DNA of 64,000 nt from Candidatus Corynebacterium faecigallinarum (GTDB taxonomy: Bacteria; Actinomycetota; Actinomycetes; Mycobacteriales; Mycobacteriaceae), in the NCBI GenBank assembly GCA_019120175.1, contig DWVP01000004.1:208341-272340 (forward strand), in the 5' to 3' direction. Under the pieces are notes generated by a model. It did no database searches and was not told where the DNA came from. It saw only the letters and a program-made list of their open reading frames with translations. Made by a program: the position numbers and the translations under genes. Shown one piece after another: positions 19,689 through 28,387 of this stretch (its first letter is position 1; the number at the start of each line of letters is the position of its first letter).

Positions 19689-20522
19689 CTACGTGGCGAT
19701 CGGCTCCAGCATCAGCGACTGGCTGGTGGTGCCCACGGGGCCGTCCAGGTCATGGATCCGGCCACTGGTCAGGCCGATGCCGTCCGGCCCGTAGCTGGCC
19801 TCGGCGGAGATGCCGATCCACTGGCCCCGGGGCAGCCGGTGCAGCTGGATGCTCAGGTCGGTGTTCATGAACGTCCACGACTTTGGGTCGAGGGTGGGGT
19901 TGGTGCCGTTGGCCACGTCGGCGACCGCGGCGAGCCTGGTCCACGGGGAGTCGGGGATGCCGGCGACGACCGGGATCCGGCTGTGCAGCCAGAGCTGGCC
20001 CGGGGCACCCCGGGTCACCAGTGAGTCGATGTAGCCGCTGGACCACATCTCGGCGAAGGCAGTCGACGTCGCCTCCTCCAACGGCACCATACCGGTAGCG
20101 CTGGATGCTCCTGCCTCATCAGCCCCACTGCGCTCACCGGGGGTCTCGATCCCGGCAGTGTCACGGGTACGCACCCACCAGCCGCTACCGCGGATGACCT
20201 CGCGACCTGCCGGATCGGTGACCACAGCCTCGACCAGGCAGATCCTGCGTCCCGGTCGGACGACCCGTCCCACCGCATGGAGTTCTCCCAGCGGGACCGC
20301 GCACAACAACTCGGTGGTGACCCGCACCAGGCGTCCGCCGGTCTCGGGGACGACCTGTTCGAGCACGTGGGTGATCAAAGCTGCGGGAGGCGAGCCGTGC
20401 TGGAACCCGCGACCCCAGGGACTCTCGGTGTGTTCAGTCGCGGTGAATGTCCGGGTGAACTGGCCGGTGTCGGTGGTCGACTCCGGCCCGGGCAGGAAGT
20501 AGGCGTCTGTGGTGGAGGTCAT
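19689..20522 (-). CDS. Acyl-CoA thioesterase, double hot-dog (TesB-like)
   Basis: A 277-residue protein fitting the actinobacterial TesB-like thioesterase family: two hot-dog repeats, the first with WGRGFQHGSPPAALITHVLE, the second with WTFMNTDLSIQLHRLPRGQW and SYGPDGIGLTSGRIHD. The last two match the conserved active-site region. Probably hydrolyses an acyl-CoA or acyl-glycan thioester; substrate unknown. TAGACT lies eight bases before the ATG, suggesting a leaderless transcript divergent from the HAD gene 49 bases away. Confidence 0.85.
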   Translation of the reverse strand: MTSTTDAYFLPGPESTTDTGQFTRTFTATEHTESPWGRGFQHGSPPAALITHVLEQVVPETGGRLVRVTTELLCAVPLGELHAVGRVVRPGRRICLVEAVVTDPAGREVIRGSGWWVRTRDTAGIETPGERSGADEAGASSATGMVPLEEATSTAFAEMWSSGYIDSLVTRGAPGQLWLHSRIPVVAGIPDSPWTRLAAVADVANGTNPTLDPKSWTFMNTDLSIQLHRLPRGQWIGISAEASYGPDGIGLTSGRIHDLDGPVGTTSQSLMLEPIAT

Positions 20523-20571
20523 ACCGCGGCAGTCTAGCCGTCGGGTGCGGACGGTGCTGTCGGCGGGCATG

Positions 20572-21261
20572 ATGGTCCCTGTGAAAGCGATTCTCTGGGA
20601 CATGGACGGCACACTGGTCGACACCGAACCACGGTGGGGGACGGCGACGTATGCGATGGCTGAGGCGATGGGACGGCCACTCACCCCGGAGGTGCGCGAG
20701 AAGACCGTCGGGGGGACAGCGGACGGTACCGTCCGGTTGTGCGCCGCGTGGGCCGGTCTGGACCCCACCGACGCTGAGGTCGAAGGCTGGATCTCCTGGC
20801 TCTACGCCAGGGTCTCCGAGCTCTTTGCCGAGGAGCTCGACATGCGCCCCGGCGTACCGGGACTGCTGGCGCAGGGCAATGCTGCAGGGATGCCGATGAT
20901 GGTGGTGACGAACACTTTCCGCTCGCTGACCGACCAGGCGCTGGAGACGATCGGGGCCACCCACTTCCAGGGTTCGGTATGCGGCGACGAGGTCGCCGTC
21001 GGCAAACCTGACCCCACCGCCTACCTGACCGCGGCTGAACGACTCGGGGTCGCCCCCGATGACTGCCTGGTGCTGGAGGACTCCACCAACGGTATGACCG
21101 CAGCGGCTGCCGCGGGCTGCCGGGTGGTCGGGTTGCCTGCACCAGGGACCGTCGTGCCGTCCGGGGCGGTAGCAGTGGCCGAACTGCGTACCGACGGTCG
21201 GGACGACCTCGACGGACTGGACCTTGACGTGCTGTACGGCTTCTGGGCGGCCCTGGGGTAA
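20572..21261 (+). CDS. HAD-superfamily phosphatase
   Basis: A 229-residue subfamily IA hydrolase: motif [12 protein letters not shown] (nucleophile Asp), motif II VVTNT, motif III Lys in KPDPTAYL, and motif IV ED in [12 protein letters not shown]. The substrate is not predictable; beta-phosphoglucomutase-like or phosphoglycolate phosphatase-like roles are possible. ATG 20569, ATG 20572 and GTG 20581 are all candidate starts without a decisive RBS. It precedes hisE by 43 bases, as a HAD gene does in other corynebacteria. Confidence 0.85.
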   Translation: MVPVKAILWDMDGTLVDTEPRWGTATYAMAEAMGRPLTPEVREKTVGGTADGTVRLCAAWAGLDPTDAEVEGWISWLYARVSELFAEELDMRPGVPGLLAQGNAAGMPMMVVTNTFRSLTDQALETIGATHFQGSVCGDEVAVGKPDPTAYLTAAERLGVAPDDCLVLEDSTNGMTAAAAAGCRVVGLPAPGTVVPSGAVAVAELRTDGRDDLDGLDLDVLYGFWAALG

Positions 21262-21304
21262 GGCACTGCGACGACGATGCCGCCGATATGACACAATGAG
21301 AGCC

Positions 21305-21568
21305 GTGAAGAACTTCGATTCCCTGTTTGAGGAACTGTCCCAGCGCGCCAAGGACCGCCCTGAGGGCTCCGGCACCGTCAAGGCCCTGGACGCTGGGGTG
21401 CATTTCCAGGGCAAGAAGATCGTCGAGGAGGCCGGTGAGGTCTGGCTCGCCGCCGAGTACCAGTCCGACGACGAGCTCTCGGAAGAAATCTCGCAGCTGC
21501 TGTACTGGCTGCAGGTGGTCATGGTCGGTCGCGGCCTGACCCCGGACGACATCTACAAGTTCCTCTAG
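21305..21568 (+). CDS. hisE: Phosphoribosyl-ATP pyrophosphatase
   Basis: An 87-residue all-helical enzyme that hydrolyses PR-ATP to PR-AMP, second step of histidine synthesis. Features: [13 protein letters not shown] at the N terminus, [12 protein letters not shown] (metal-binding Glu residues) and [14 protein letters not shown]. The GTG start at 21305 gives the family length; ATG at 21296 is possible. hisG follows 23 bases later. Confidence 0.94.
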   Translation: MKNFDSLFEELSQRAKDRPEGSGTVKALDAGVHFQGKKIVEEAGEVWLAAEYQSDDELSEEISQLLYWLQVVMVGRGLTPDDIYKFL

Positions 21569-21591
21569 CACCGACAAGGCCACCGAAGCTG

Positions 21592-22464
21592 ATGAGCACC
21601 TCGAGTAACCCCAACGAACTGCTGCGCGTCGCCGTCCCCAACAAGGGGTCGCTGTCGGAGACCGCCACCGACATCCTCGCCGAGGCCGGCTACCCCGGTC
21701 GCGGCGATTCCAAGTCGCTGACCATCGCCGACGATGAGAACGGCGTTGAGTTCTACTTCCTGCGTCCCAAGGACATCGCCATCTACGTGGCCAGCGGCCA
21801 CCTCGACATGGGCATCACCGGCCGGGACCTGGCCGCGGACACCCGCGAAGAGACCGAGGAACTGCTGGAGCTCGGCTTCGGCGACTCCAGCTTCCGCTAC
21901 GCCGCACCTGCGGACCAGGAGTGGACGGTGGAGAAGCTCGAAGGCAAGCGGATCGCGACGTCCTACCCGAACCTGGTGCGCCGGGACCTGGAGACCCGCG
22001 GCATCGACGCCAAGGTCGTGCGCCTCGACGGGGCCGTCGAGATCTCGATCCGGCTGGGTGTCGCCGACGCCATCGCCGACGTCGTCTCCACCGGACGCAC
22101 CCTGCGCCAGCAGGGCCTGAAGCCCTTCGGCGACCCGGTGATCACCTCCACCGCGGTGGTTGTGGGGCAGAAGGGTGCCGAGATCGATGACCGCCAGCGC
22201 GTGCTGCTCAAGCGCATCGAGGGCATCCTGCACGCCCGCAACTACGTCATGCTGGACTACAACTGCTCCCGCGATGTGCTGGACAGCGTAGCCTCGGTGA
22301 CACCCGGCCTGTCCGCCCCGACGGTATCGCCACTGGCGCAGGACAACTGGGTGGCAGTACGTGCGATGGTTCCCCGTCGTGACGCAAATACATTGATGGA
22401 CAAACTGTCCGCCCTCGGAGCGGAAGCCATCCTGGCCACCGACATCAGGATCGCCCGTATCTGA
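21592..22464 (+). CDS. hisG: ATP phosphoribosyltransferase, long form
   Basis: A 290-residue HisG of the long, self-sufficient type, catalysing the first committed step of histidine synthesis from ATP and PRPP. The N-terminal catalytic domain contains [10 protein letters not shown]-like [13 protein letters not shown] and the PRPP loop [14 protein letters not shown]; the last ~80 residues form the ACT-like regulatory domain that gives histidine feedback. It follows hisE in an operon. aspA starts 24 bases after its stop. Confidence 0.95.
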   Translation: MSTSSNPNELLRVAVPNKGSLSETATDILAEAGYPGRGDSKSLTIADDENGVEFYFLRPKDIAIYVASGHLDMGITGRDLAADTREETEELLELGFGDSSFRYAAPADQEWTVEKLEGKRIATSYPNLVRRDLETRGIDAKVVRLDGAVEISIRLGVADAIADVVSTGRTLRQQGLKPFGDPVITSTAVVVGQKGAEIDDRQRVLLKRIEGILHARNYVMLDYNCSRDVLDSVASVTPGLSAPTVSPLAQDNWVAVRAMVPRRDANTLMDKLSALGAEAILATDIRIARI

Positions 22465-22488
22465 GGCCAGACTCTGAAAGGTTTTGAC

Positions 22489-24039
22489 GTGACTGAATCC
22501 GCGACCCCTGAGCCTACCGCCAGCACCACGCCTGAGATTCGGCACAATAAGCCGGTGACGTCGTCGACCGACCTGGTCACCGCGGCTGAGACCTACTCGC
22601 TGACGGCCCATACGGCCGATCATTTCCGCACCGAGGAGGACCTTCTCGGCACGATGGAGGTCCCGGAGCACGCCTACTACGGCATCCACGCGCTGCGGGC
22701 CGTGGACAATTTCCAGATCTCCCGGACCACGCTGAACTACCTGCCGGAGTTCATTCGCGGCATGGTGCAGGTCAAGAAGGCCGCAGCCATCGCCAACCAG
22801 CGGTTGCACACCCTGCCCAATGACAAGGCAGAGGCCATCGTCTGGGCCTGTGACCAGATTCTGGAACATCACCGGTGCATGGACCAGTTTCCGATCGACG
22901 TGTACCAGGGTGGTGCGGGTACCTCGACGAACATGAACGTCAACGAGGTGGTCGCCAACCTCGCCCTGGAGTACCTCGGGGAGGAGAAGGGCCGTTACGA
23001 CGTCATCAACCCCAATGACGACGTCAACATGAGCCAGTCGACGAACGACGCCTACCCGACGGGTTTCCGGCTCGGCATCCACACCGCTTTCCAGGAACTC
23101 ATCCGGCACCTGTCTGCCCTGGAGCGTGCTTTCGAGAGCAAGGGGGAGGAGTTCCGCGACATCATCACCATGGGGCGCACCCAGTTGCAGGATGCCGTTC
23201 CGGTCAGTCTCGGTGACGAGTTCTCCGCCTTCGCCCGAAACCTCGACGAGGAGCAGGCGCAGCTCTCGCGGGCTGCGGCATTCATGCTGGAGGTCAACCT
23301 GGGCGGTACGGCGATCGGCACCGGGGTGAACGCCCCGGCCGGTTACCAGCACCAGGTGGTCGCCGCACTCAGCGAGGTCACCGGGCTGGAGATCATCGGT
23401 GCCCGCGACCTGTTGGAGGCCACCAGCGACACGGGTGCCTACGTCAACGCCAGTTCGGTGGTCAAGCGCGTGGCGATGAAACTGTCGAAGATCTGCAACG
23501 ATCTGCGGTTGCTGTCGTCCGGTCCGCGCGCCGGCCTCAACGAGATCAACCTGCCGGAACGCCAGGCAGGCTCGTCGATCATGCCGGCGAAGGTCAACCC
23601 GGTGATCCCGGAGGTCGTCAACCAGATCTGCTTCAAGGTCTTCGGCAACGACGTCACCATCTCGATGGCGGCGGAGGCCGGCCAGCTGCAGCTCAACGTG
23701 ATGGAGCCGGTCATCGCCCAGTCACTGTTCGAGTCGATCCGTCTGCTCGCCCGGGCCTGCACCACTTTGCGCACCCTGTGCGTCGTGGACATCACCGCCA
23801 ATGAGGAGGCGTGCCGGGCCTACGTGGACAACTCCATCGGTATCGTCACCTACCTCAACCCGCTGATCGGCCACCACAACGGTGACCTGGTCGGCAAGGA
23901 ATGCGCACGAACGGGCAAGTCGGTGCGCGAGGTGGTCCTCGAGCGCGAGCTGTTGGACGAGAAGACCCTGGACAAGGTGCTGAGTAAGGAGAATCTGCTG
24001 CGACCGGTGTGGCGCGGCAAGCTCTACCTCGACGACTGA
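22489..24039 (+). CDS. aspA: Aspartate ammonia-lyase (aspartase)
   Basis: A 516-residue fumarase/aspartase-superfamily enzyme, deaminating aspartate to fumarate. Motifs: the [27 protein letters not shown] and signature [15 protein letters not shown] loops that form the shared active site. An extra ~45-residue N-terminal extension precedes the core. GTG at 22489 has AAAGG seven bases upstream. AspA rather than fumarase because the substrate loop and start of the core, [16 protein letters not shown], are aspartase-like. The 100 bases after it carry no supported gene. Confidence 0.93.
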   Translation: MTESATPEPTASTTPEIRHNKPVTSSTDLVTAAETYSLTAHTADHFRTEEDLLGTMEVPEHAYYGIHALRAVDNFQISRTTLNYLPEFIRGMVQVKKAAAIANQRLHTLPNDKAEAIVWACDQILEHHRCMDQFPIDVYQGGAGTSTNMNVNEVVANLALEYLGEEKGRYDVINPNDDVNMSQSTNDAYPTGFRLGIHTAFQELIRHLSALERAFESKGEEFRDIITMGRTQLQDAVPVSLGDEFSAFARNLDEEQAQLSRAAAFMLEVNLGGTAIGTGVNAPAGYQHQVVAALSEVTGLEIIGARDLLEATSDTGAYVNASSVVKRVAMKLSKICNDLRLLSSGPRAGLNEINLPERQAGSSIMPAKVNPVIPEVVNQICFKVFGNDVTISMAAEAGQLQLNVMEPVIAQSLFESIRLLARACTTLRTLCVVDITANEEACRAYVDNSIGIVTYLNPLIGHHNGDLVGKECARTGKSVREVVLERELLDEKTLDKVLSKENLLRPVWRGKLYLDD

Positions 24040-24139
24040 CGGAATCCTCGGCAGGGGTACTGATCGGGTGTCCCCTGATGGGGGAAAGCAGACATACTAG
24101 TGCTGACGGGTGTTGTGTTACGGGGCTAACCTCGGGACT

Positions 24140-24943
24140 GTGACACTTCCAGCAGACGACTCCGCCCCCACGTACGACGACCGCATCCGCCAGGTGGCCC
24201 CGCAACCTTCACGGCCGGAGTTCCTTTGGTTGAACAACTCTGACCAGTCTCTTCAGCGCGCCTGGTCACTGTCTCTGCCACACGACCTCGCCGACCGCCG
24301 GGTGGTGGACGGCCCCCCTCCTGCACTGCCTCCGAATGAGGGGTTCCGTCGCATTTTCGCGGTGGACCAGGGGGAGGACCGCCGCCACCGGCTGGCCAGT
24401 GTCTACGGTGTAAAGGATGCCGCCACCGCACTGGAGGTCGCCTGGGACCGCCTGCGCCTCGCCAGCACCGGAAACGCAGGTTACCGTGCACTTCGGCCAC
24501 TGCTCCAGGAGGTGGTGTCCGTCCCGCCGGAGACCCGGTCGTTGACGCACTCCTGGGAGACACTGTCGCGTGTCAACACCGACAAGCACGCCCTCGTCAT
24601 CCCGTTCCTGCAGGATGAGGCGGTCTACGCCCTGCCAGCGGTGCTTCCGGTGGACACGATCGCCTGGGATGTGTCGGTCGCGATGCGGATTCTGTGGCTG
24701 GCACATGGCGGGGGACTGTTCGAGGAGACCGTCGCCTGTCACGACCTCGCCCTGGACGCCCTCGACCTCATCCGTTCGACCTACTCCTCCTGGCGAGAGG
24801 TTGCTGACGGGATCGTCGTGGGTCGTGCGCTGTCCACCGGACGGGTGGACGAGTCCTGCATCGCCTATGTCGACCAGGTTGCCATCGCCCTCAACCACCC
24901 AGATTCGCCCTGGGTGCGCTTGCCGTTGCACGAGAATGCATGA
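24140..24943 (+). CDS. DUF1266 domain protein
   Basis: A 267-residue soluble protein whose C-terminal half shows the DUF1266 pattern: AWDVSVAMRILWLAHGGGLF, then TYSSWREVADGIVVGRALST and VAIALNHPDSPWVRLPL at the end. Function unknown; the domain is found in genomes near immunity and stress genes. TAACCT lies seven bases before GTG at 24140 (leaderless), which fixes the start. It opens an accessory block, and a decayed copy of its C-terminal part lies at 26880-27025. Confidence 0.75.
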   Translation: MTLPADDSAPTYDDRIRQVAPQPSRPEFLWLNNSDQSLQRAWSLSLPHDLADRRVVDGPPPALPPNEGFRRIFAVDQGEDRRHRLASVYGVKDAATALEVAWDRLRLASTGNAGYRALRPLLQEVVSVPPETRSLTHSWETLSRVNTDKHALVIPFLQDEAVYALPAVLPVDTIAWDVSVAMRILWLAHGGGLFEETVACHDLALDALDLIRSTYSSWREVADGIVVGRALSTGRVDESCIAYVDQVAIALNHPDSPWVRLPLHENA

Positions 24944-24977
24944 GGTGAACTGACGCCGCACCGGTATCGTGGAGGGC

Positions 24978-25907
24978 ATGCTCCCTGACCCGGTCGCGCT
25001 CGCACACCGTTCCGCCCTCCGATCGATCGCCCGTATCGTCGAGGAGACCGCCACACCCACCGATCCGGCTGTTGCGCTGCACGCTGTCGCCGATCAACTC
25101 CGGGCCGGGAACACGCTGGTGGTCACCGGTGCAGGGGTCTCCACTGATTCCGGTATTCCCGACTACCGTGGCCCGGCCGGCTCGCTGGGGCGGCATCGTC
25201 CGATGATCTACCAGGAGTTCCGGCATGATCCGGCCGCGTCACACCGTTACTGGGCCCGATCCTTCGTCGGCTGGCGGGAGATGGCGACCGCCCGACCCAA
25301 TGCGGCGCACTACGCCATAGCCGAGTTGGAGACCGCCGGGGCTGTCAGCGGAGTCATCACCCAGAACGTCGACGGCCTCCACGCCACCGCAGGGTCGCGG
25401 AACCTGCTGACACTGCACGGGGACCTCGCCCGGGTGATCTGCCTGGAATGCGGACACACCGAGGACCGTCGGGCCTTCGATACCCGTCTGGAATCAGCCA
25501 ACCCCGGCTACCTGGAAGAGGTCCGCCTGGATCCCACCCAGGTCAATCCGGACGGTGACGTGACACTGGACGACGAACACGTCGCGAAGTTCCGGATGGT
25601 CGGCTGCATGAACTGCGGCTCGGTCCTACTGAAACCGGATGTCGTCTACTTCGGCGAGCCGGTGCCGCGTGAGCGCCATGACCGGGCGGCACAGATGGTG
25701 CAGGACGCCACGTCAGTCCTGGTCGCAGGATCGTCGCTGGCTGTGATGAGCGGATACCGGTTGGTGCTGGACGCACAGAAGACTGGTAAGCAGGTCTCGG
25801 TGATCAACGGTGGACCCGGGCGCGCCGATGCCCGGGTGGATACGTTGTGGCGCACCGGTGTTGGCCCGGCGTTCCTGGAACTGCTCGACGAGTTGGGGTT
25901 GGCGTGA
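24978..25907 (+). CDS. Sir2-family NAD-dependent protein deacylase
   Basis: A 309-residue sirtuin. NAD-binding GAGVSTDSGIPDYRGP begins at about residue 51, TQNVDGLH follows, the catalytic His is H147 (LTLHGD), and zinc is held by C155, C158, C210 and C213. Such enzymes remove acetyl or other acyl groups from lysine using NAD. The N-terminal 45 residues are an extension not typical of short CobB. TATCGT lies seven bases before the ATG, favouring a leaderless start over the nearby GTG at 24969. Its stop overlaps the next ATG by one base. Confidence 0.9.
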   Translation: MLPDPVALAHRSALRSIARIVEETATPTDPAVALHAVADQLRAGNTLVVTGAGVSTDSGIPDYRGPAGSLGRHRPMIYQEFRHDPAASHRYWARSFVGWREMATARPNAAHYAIAELETAGAVSGVITQNVDGLHATAGSRNLLTLHGDLARVICLECGHTEDRRAFDTRLESANPGYLEEVRLDPTQVNPDGDVTLDDEHVAKFRMVGCMNCGSVLLKPDVVYFGEPVPRERHDRAAQMVQDATSVLVAGSSLAVMSGYRLVLDAQKTGKQVSVINGGPGRADARVDTLWRTGVGPAFLELLDELGLA

Positions 25908-26845
25908 TGGCGGATAACGGGGTATTGGACCCCGAGTCGTTGCACCGCCTCGAGGGACTGGTTACGAACGACCCCGCGGACACGGTGGACCTCGAGGTCG
26001 CGGACGCACTTCTCCCTGGTGGCCTCCCCTTCGCGCTGCGAGAGCTGCTCCAGGTGAGTAACGGAGTCCGGGTCGGCGAGACGGAGGTCTTCGGCACCTC
26101 CAGGTTGATCGCGGCCAACGAGGATTCCGATCACCGGTGGGCGTTGGGGGAGCAGACCTTGGTCATCGGCCAGGCTGGTGCTGGTTCGGCCCTGGTGATG
26201 TCCTACGGCCGCCCCGAGGTATGCGAGGTCGACGACGATCCCTGGGACGCGCGTACGACCACGGAAACCTCGGACACCCCGCTCGAGTTGTTCACCGTCC
26301 ACCAGGGCCGACCGCTGGCTCAACGCAGCACTTGGTGCGCTGTTCCCGGTCTCGACGACGCGATGCAGATGGTGCGGACCAGCCTCCGGGAGGACCTGGC
26401 GGCCATGGCGCAGACCGTGCTGGGGGCGGCGTACGGAGCACCGCTGTCCTCAGACATCATGGGCTTCGTGGCGGTGGATCCGGATCTTGCCGAGGAACTG
26501 CTGATCGCCGCCGACTGGGAGTCCTTCCTGATCAACTACCGGCCGGACCCGCCAAGTCCAGGGAGCAGTGCACAGGCGCAGTGGCGTCTTGCCTGCGATG
26601 CCCTCCTCGACCCCGATCACGGGGAGCTTCTGGACGCGGCGAGGTCGACGAGGGTCGCTTCAGGAGTTCCGTCCCCGGACACCGTCCGGGAGTTCGCCTT
26701 CCTCAGCATCCTGGCGAAGGCCCGCGAAGAACTGTGTGTTCAGGTCACCGGCGACGCGAGCATCAGAACGGACGGACCGGGACACCGGCTCGCTGCGACG
26801 TATGTCTCCGGACATGTACCGGTGAGCCTCAACCAGGCCCGTTAG
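25907..26845 (+). CDS. SUKH/SMI1-KNR4-like protein
   Basis: A 312-residue protein. The first ~150 residues resemble the SUKH (SMI1/KNR4) fold: LPFALRELLQVSNGVRVGE, followed by an LVIGQAG segment and DDDPWD, where SUKH proteins show LP..., NG and IG. The remaining residues are helical and unassigned. SUKH proteins are often immunity proteins against polymorphic toxins. It overlaps the Sir2 stop by one base and is probably co-translated with it. The family call is moderate; other single-copy housekeeping SUKH roles are possible. Confidence 0.6.
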   Translation: MADNGVLDPESLHRLEGLVTNDPADTVDLEVADALLPGGLPFALRELLQVSNGVRVGETEVFGTSRLIAANEDSDHRWALGEQTLVIGQAGAGSALVMSYGRPEVCEVDDDPWDARTTTETSDTPLELFTVHQGRPLAQRSTWCAVPGLDDAMQMVRTSLREDLAAMAQTVLGAAYGAPLSSDIMGFVAVDPDLAEELLIAADWESFLINYRPDPPSPGSSAQAQWRLACDALLDPDHGELLDAARSTRVASGVPSPDTVREFAFLSILAKAREELCVQVTGDASIRTDGPGHRLAATYVSGHVPVSLNQAR

Positions 26846-26879
26846 CGTGACACCCACGGACGGTGACCCACTCGGGTAG

Positions 26880-27025
26880 GAGACCGCTCTCGGGTGGTCG
26901 TTGTCCCTGTCCTACGAGCTCGGTCCGGACCGCATCATCGACGAGGGTCTTTCGATTACGTCGGTGGCATGGCGATCGCCATGAATCACCCTGAATCCCC
27001 GTGGGCCACCACGCCGTTGAAGTAA
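26880..27025 (+). pseudogene. Decayed DUF1266 gene fragment
   Basis: No intact frame, but GWSLSLSYELGPDRIIDEG in one frame and YVGGMAIAMNHPESPWATTP in another, one frameshift apart, ending at a TAA at 27023. Both align in order to the C-terminal DUF1266 segments of the gene at 24140 (SSWREVADGIVVGRALSTGR and YVDQVAIALNHPDSPWVRLP). The in-frame TAG at 26877 closes the fragment upstream. It is evidently a remnant of a second paralogue left behind by deletion. Confidence 0.7.
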
Positions 27026-27109
27026 CAGCGGAGTACCCGCAAGGCTCTTGCACGGAACACCGAGACGGAATAACCTGGTGCGATACATGTGATACAGGAG
27101 GTAGCGACC

Positions 27110-27331
27110 ATGCCTATGTCCATCCGATTCTCTCCAGAAGAAGAAGCACGACTGGAAGCACTGGCCAACAGGACCGGTCGACCCAAGAGCTTCTACGTCC
27201 GCCAGGCGGTGCACACGTACCTCGACCAGATCGAGGAGGCCTACTGGCAGGATGAAGCCGTCCGGAAATGGGAGAAGTCCGGGAAGCCCTCCCGTCCTGC
27301 TGAAGAGCTGTGGGAGGAACTGGGGTTGTGA
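27110..27331 (+). CDS. RelB/RHH-type antitoxin
   Basis: A 73-residue protein. The N-terminal ribbon-helix-helix (SIRFSPEEEARLEALANRTG, then FYVRQAVHTYL) fits RelB-like antitoxins that bind DNA and repress their own operon; the C-terminal part (EKSGKPSRPAEELWEELGL) would neutralise the toxin. GGAGG lies eight bases before the ATG, one of the best RBSs in the window. The toxin gene directly downstream is broken, so this antitoxin may now be orphaned. Confidence 0.8.
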   Translation: MPMSIRFSPEEEARLEALANRTGRPKSFYVRQAVHTYLDQIEEAYWQDEAVRKWEKSGKPSRPAEELWEELGL

Positions 27332-27344
27332 ACCAAAGGGGAGG

Positions 27345-27516
27345 ATATGGGGGCTTGAAACCACACCTGAGTTCGACCGTACGGCACGCAAACTGGACCG
27401 GCAGGTTCTCAAGAGAATCGAAACCTACCGGGATGAGGTGTGTGGCCTCGCTGATCCGAGAGGAAGAGATCATCATCGTCGCCGTTGCGCTCGGACACAG
27501 GTCCAGCGTCTATTGA
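27345..27516 (+). pseudogene. RelE/ParE-type toxin, broken
   Basis: Two frames together resemble a RelE toxin. From 27345, TPEFDRTARKLDRQVLKRIE and YRDEVCGLADPRG; in another frame, IREEEIIIVAVALGHRSSVY to the TGA at 27514. The centre of the family (the GLWRYRVGDYR-like segment, ~25 residues) is missing, the first frame opens with ATA and no usable start, and the two parts meet over the same bases, as a deletion between short repeats would leave. It should not make a functional toxin. Confidence 0.7.
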
Positions 27517-27523
27517 CGTCGGC

Positions 27524-28387
27524 TCAAGCGAACTCGACCGGCACCCCGGGGTACTCCGGTGGGGTCCCGTTGAAGGCCGGGCACATGGACTGGAAGGAAC
27601 ACCAGCCGCAGAGCTTCGAGGTCTTCGGGGCGAAGTTGCCGGACCGGGCGTCATTGCCGATCTGCGACCAGATCCGGCCCAGATCCTTCTCCACGTAGTT
27701 GAGTTCGGACGGGGTGGGGGAGAGCACCATATCGTCCTGCACCTTGAGGTACATCAGCCGCAGCTGCTCGGGGATGTGGTCGAAGAGCCGCCACCACACC
27801 AGTGCGTAGAACCGCATCTGGAACATGGCTTGTGCCGAGAACCGGGGGATGGGCTTCTTGCCGGTCTTGTAGTCGACCACCCGGACGGCGCCGGACGCCG
27901 CGATATCCACCCGGTCGATGAAGCCGCGCACCGGTACCCCGTTCGGCAGGGTGGTTTCGACGAACTTCTCGACCGACTCGGCGTCGAAACCGGCCGGGTT
28001 CTCCATCATGAAGTAGCCCTTCACCAGGTCTCGGGAGGCCACGAGGAAGTCCATGTAGTCGGAGTCGGGTACCAGCTCGTTGAGCTGGTCGTCCTTCGCG
28101 GTCATCTCCGCCCAGTGCGGCTTGAGCATCTTCACCGCGACCGGGTAGGTACGCTCCTCCCGCGGCAGTCCGTGGAGTTCCTCCAGCACCGAGTGCACCA
28201 AGGTGCCCTTGACCTGCGCCACGGTGCTGGGTTCCTCCAGTCGGTCGATGGCCCGCAGCCGGTAGAGCAGTGGGCACTGCCGGTAGTCACCGACCCGGGA
28301 GGGTGACAGCGCCAACGGGCGCCGTCGCGACGGTGCCGACTGTGCAGACTGTGCCGGAGATGCAGGGATGTCAGCAGCAGAGGTCAC
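27524..28387 (-). CDS. RecB-family PD-(D/E)XK nuclease with Fe-S cysteines
   Basis: A 287-residue protein of the Cas4/RecB-like nuclease superfamily, counterpart of Rv2119. Motifs: ALSPSRVGDYRQCPLLYRLR with the first Cys, GTLVHSVLEEL, the catalytic GFIDRVDIAASGAVRVVDYK (D...DYK), and a C-terminal cluster LCGWCSFQSMCP giving the remaining ligands of a [4Fe-4S] site. Presumably an exonuclease in DNA repair. GTG at 28387 has GGAG upstream and overlaps the end of the FAD oxidase gene. Confidence 0.88.
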   Translation of the reverse strand: MTSAADIPASPAQSAQSAPSRRRPLALSPSRVGDYRQCPLLYRLRAIDRLEEPSTVAQVKGTLVHSVLEELHGLPREERTYPVAVKMLKPHWAEMTAKDDQLNELVPDSDYMDFLVASRDLVKGYFMMENPAGFDAESVEKFVETTLPNGVPVRGFIDRVDIAASGAVRVVDYKTGKKPIPRFSAQAMFQMRFYALVWWRLFDHIPEQLRLMYLKVQDDMVLSPTPSELNYVEKDLGRIWSQIGNDARSGNFAPKTSKLCGWCSFQSMCPAFNGTPPEYPGVPVEFA

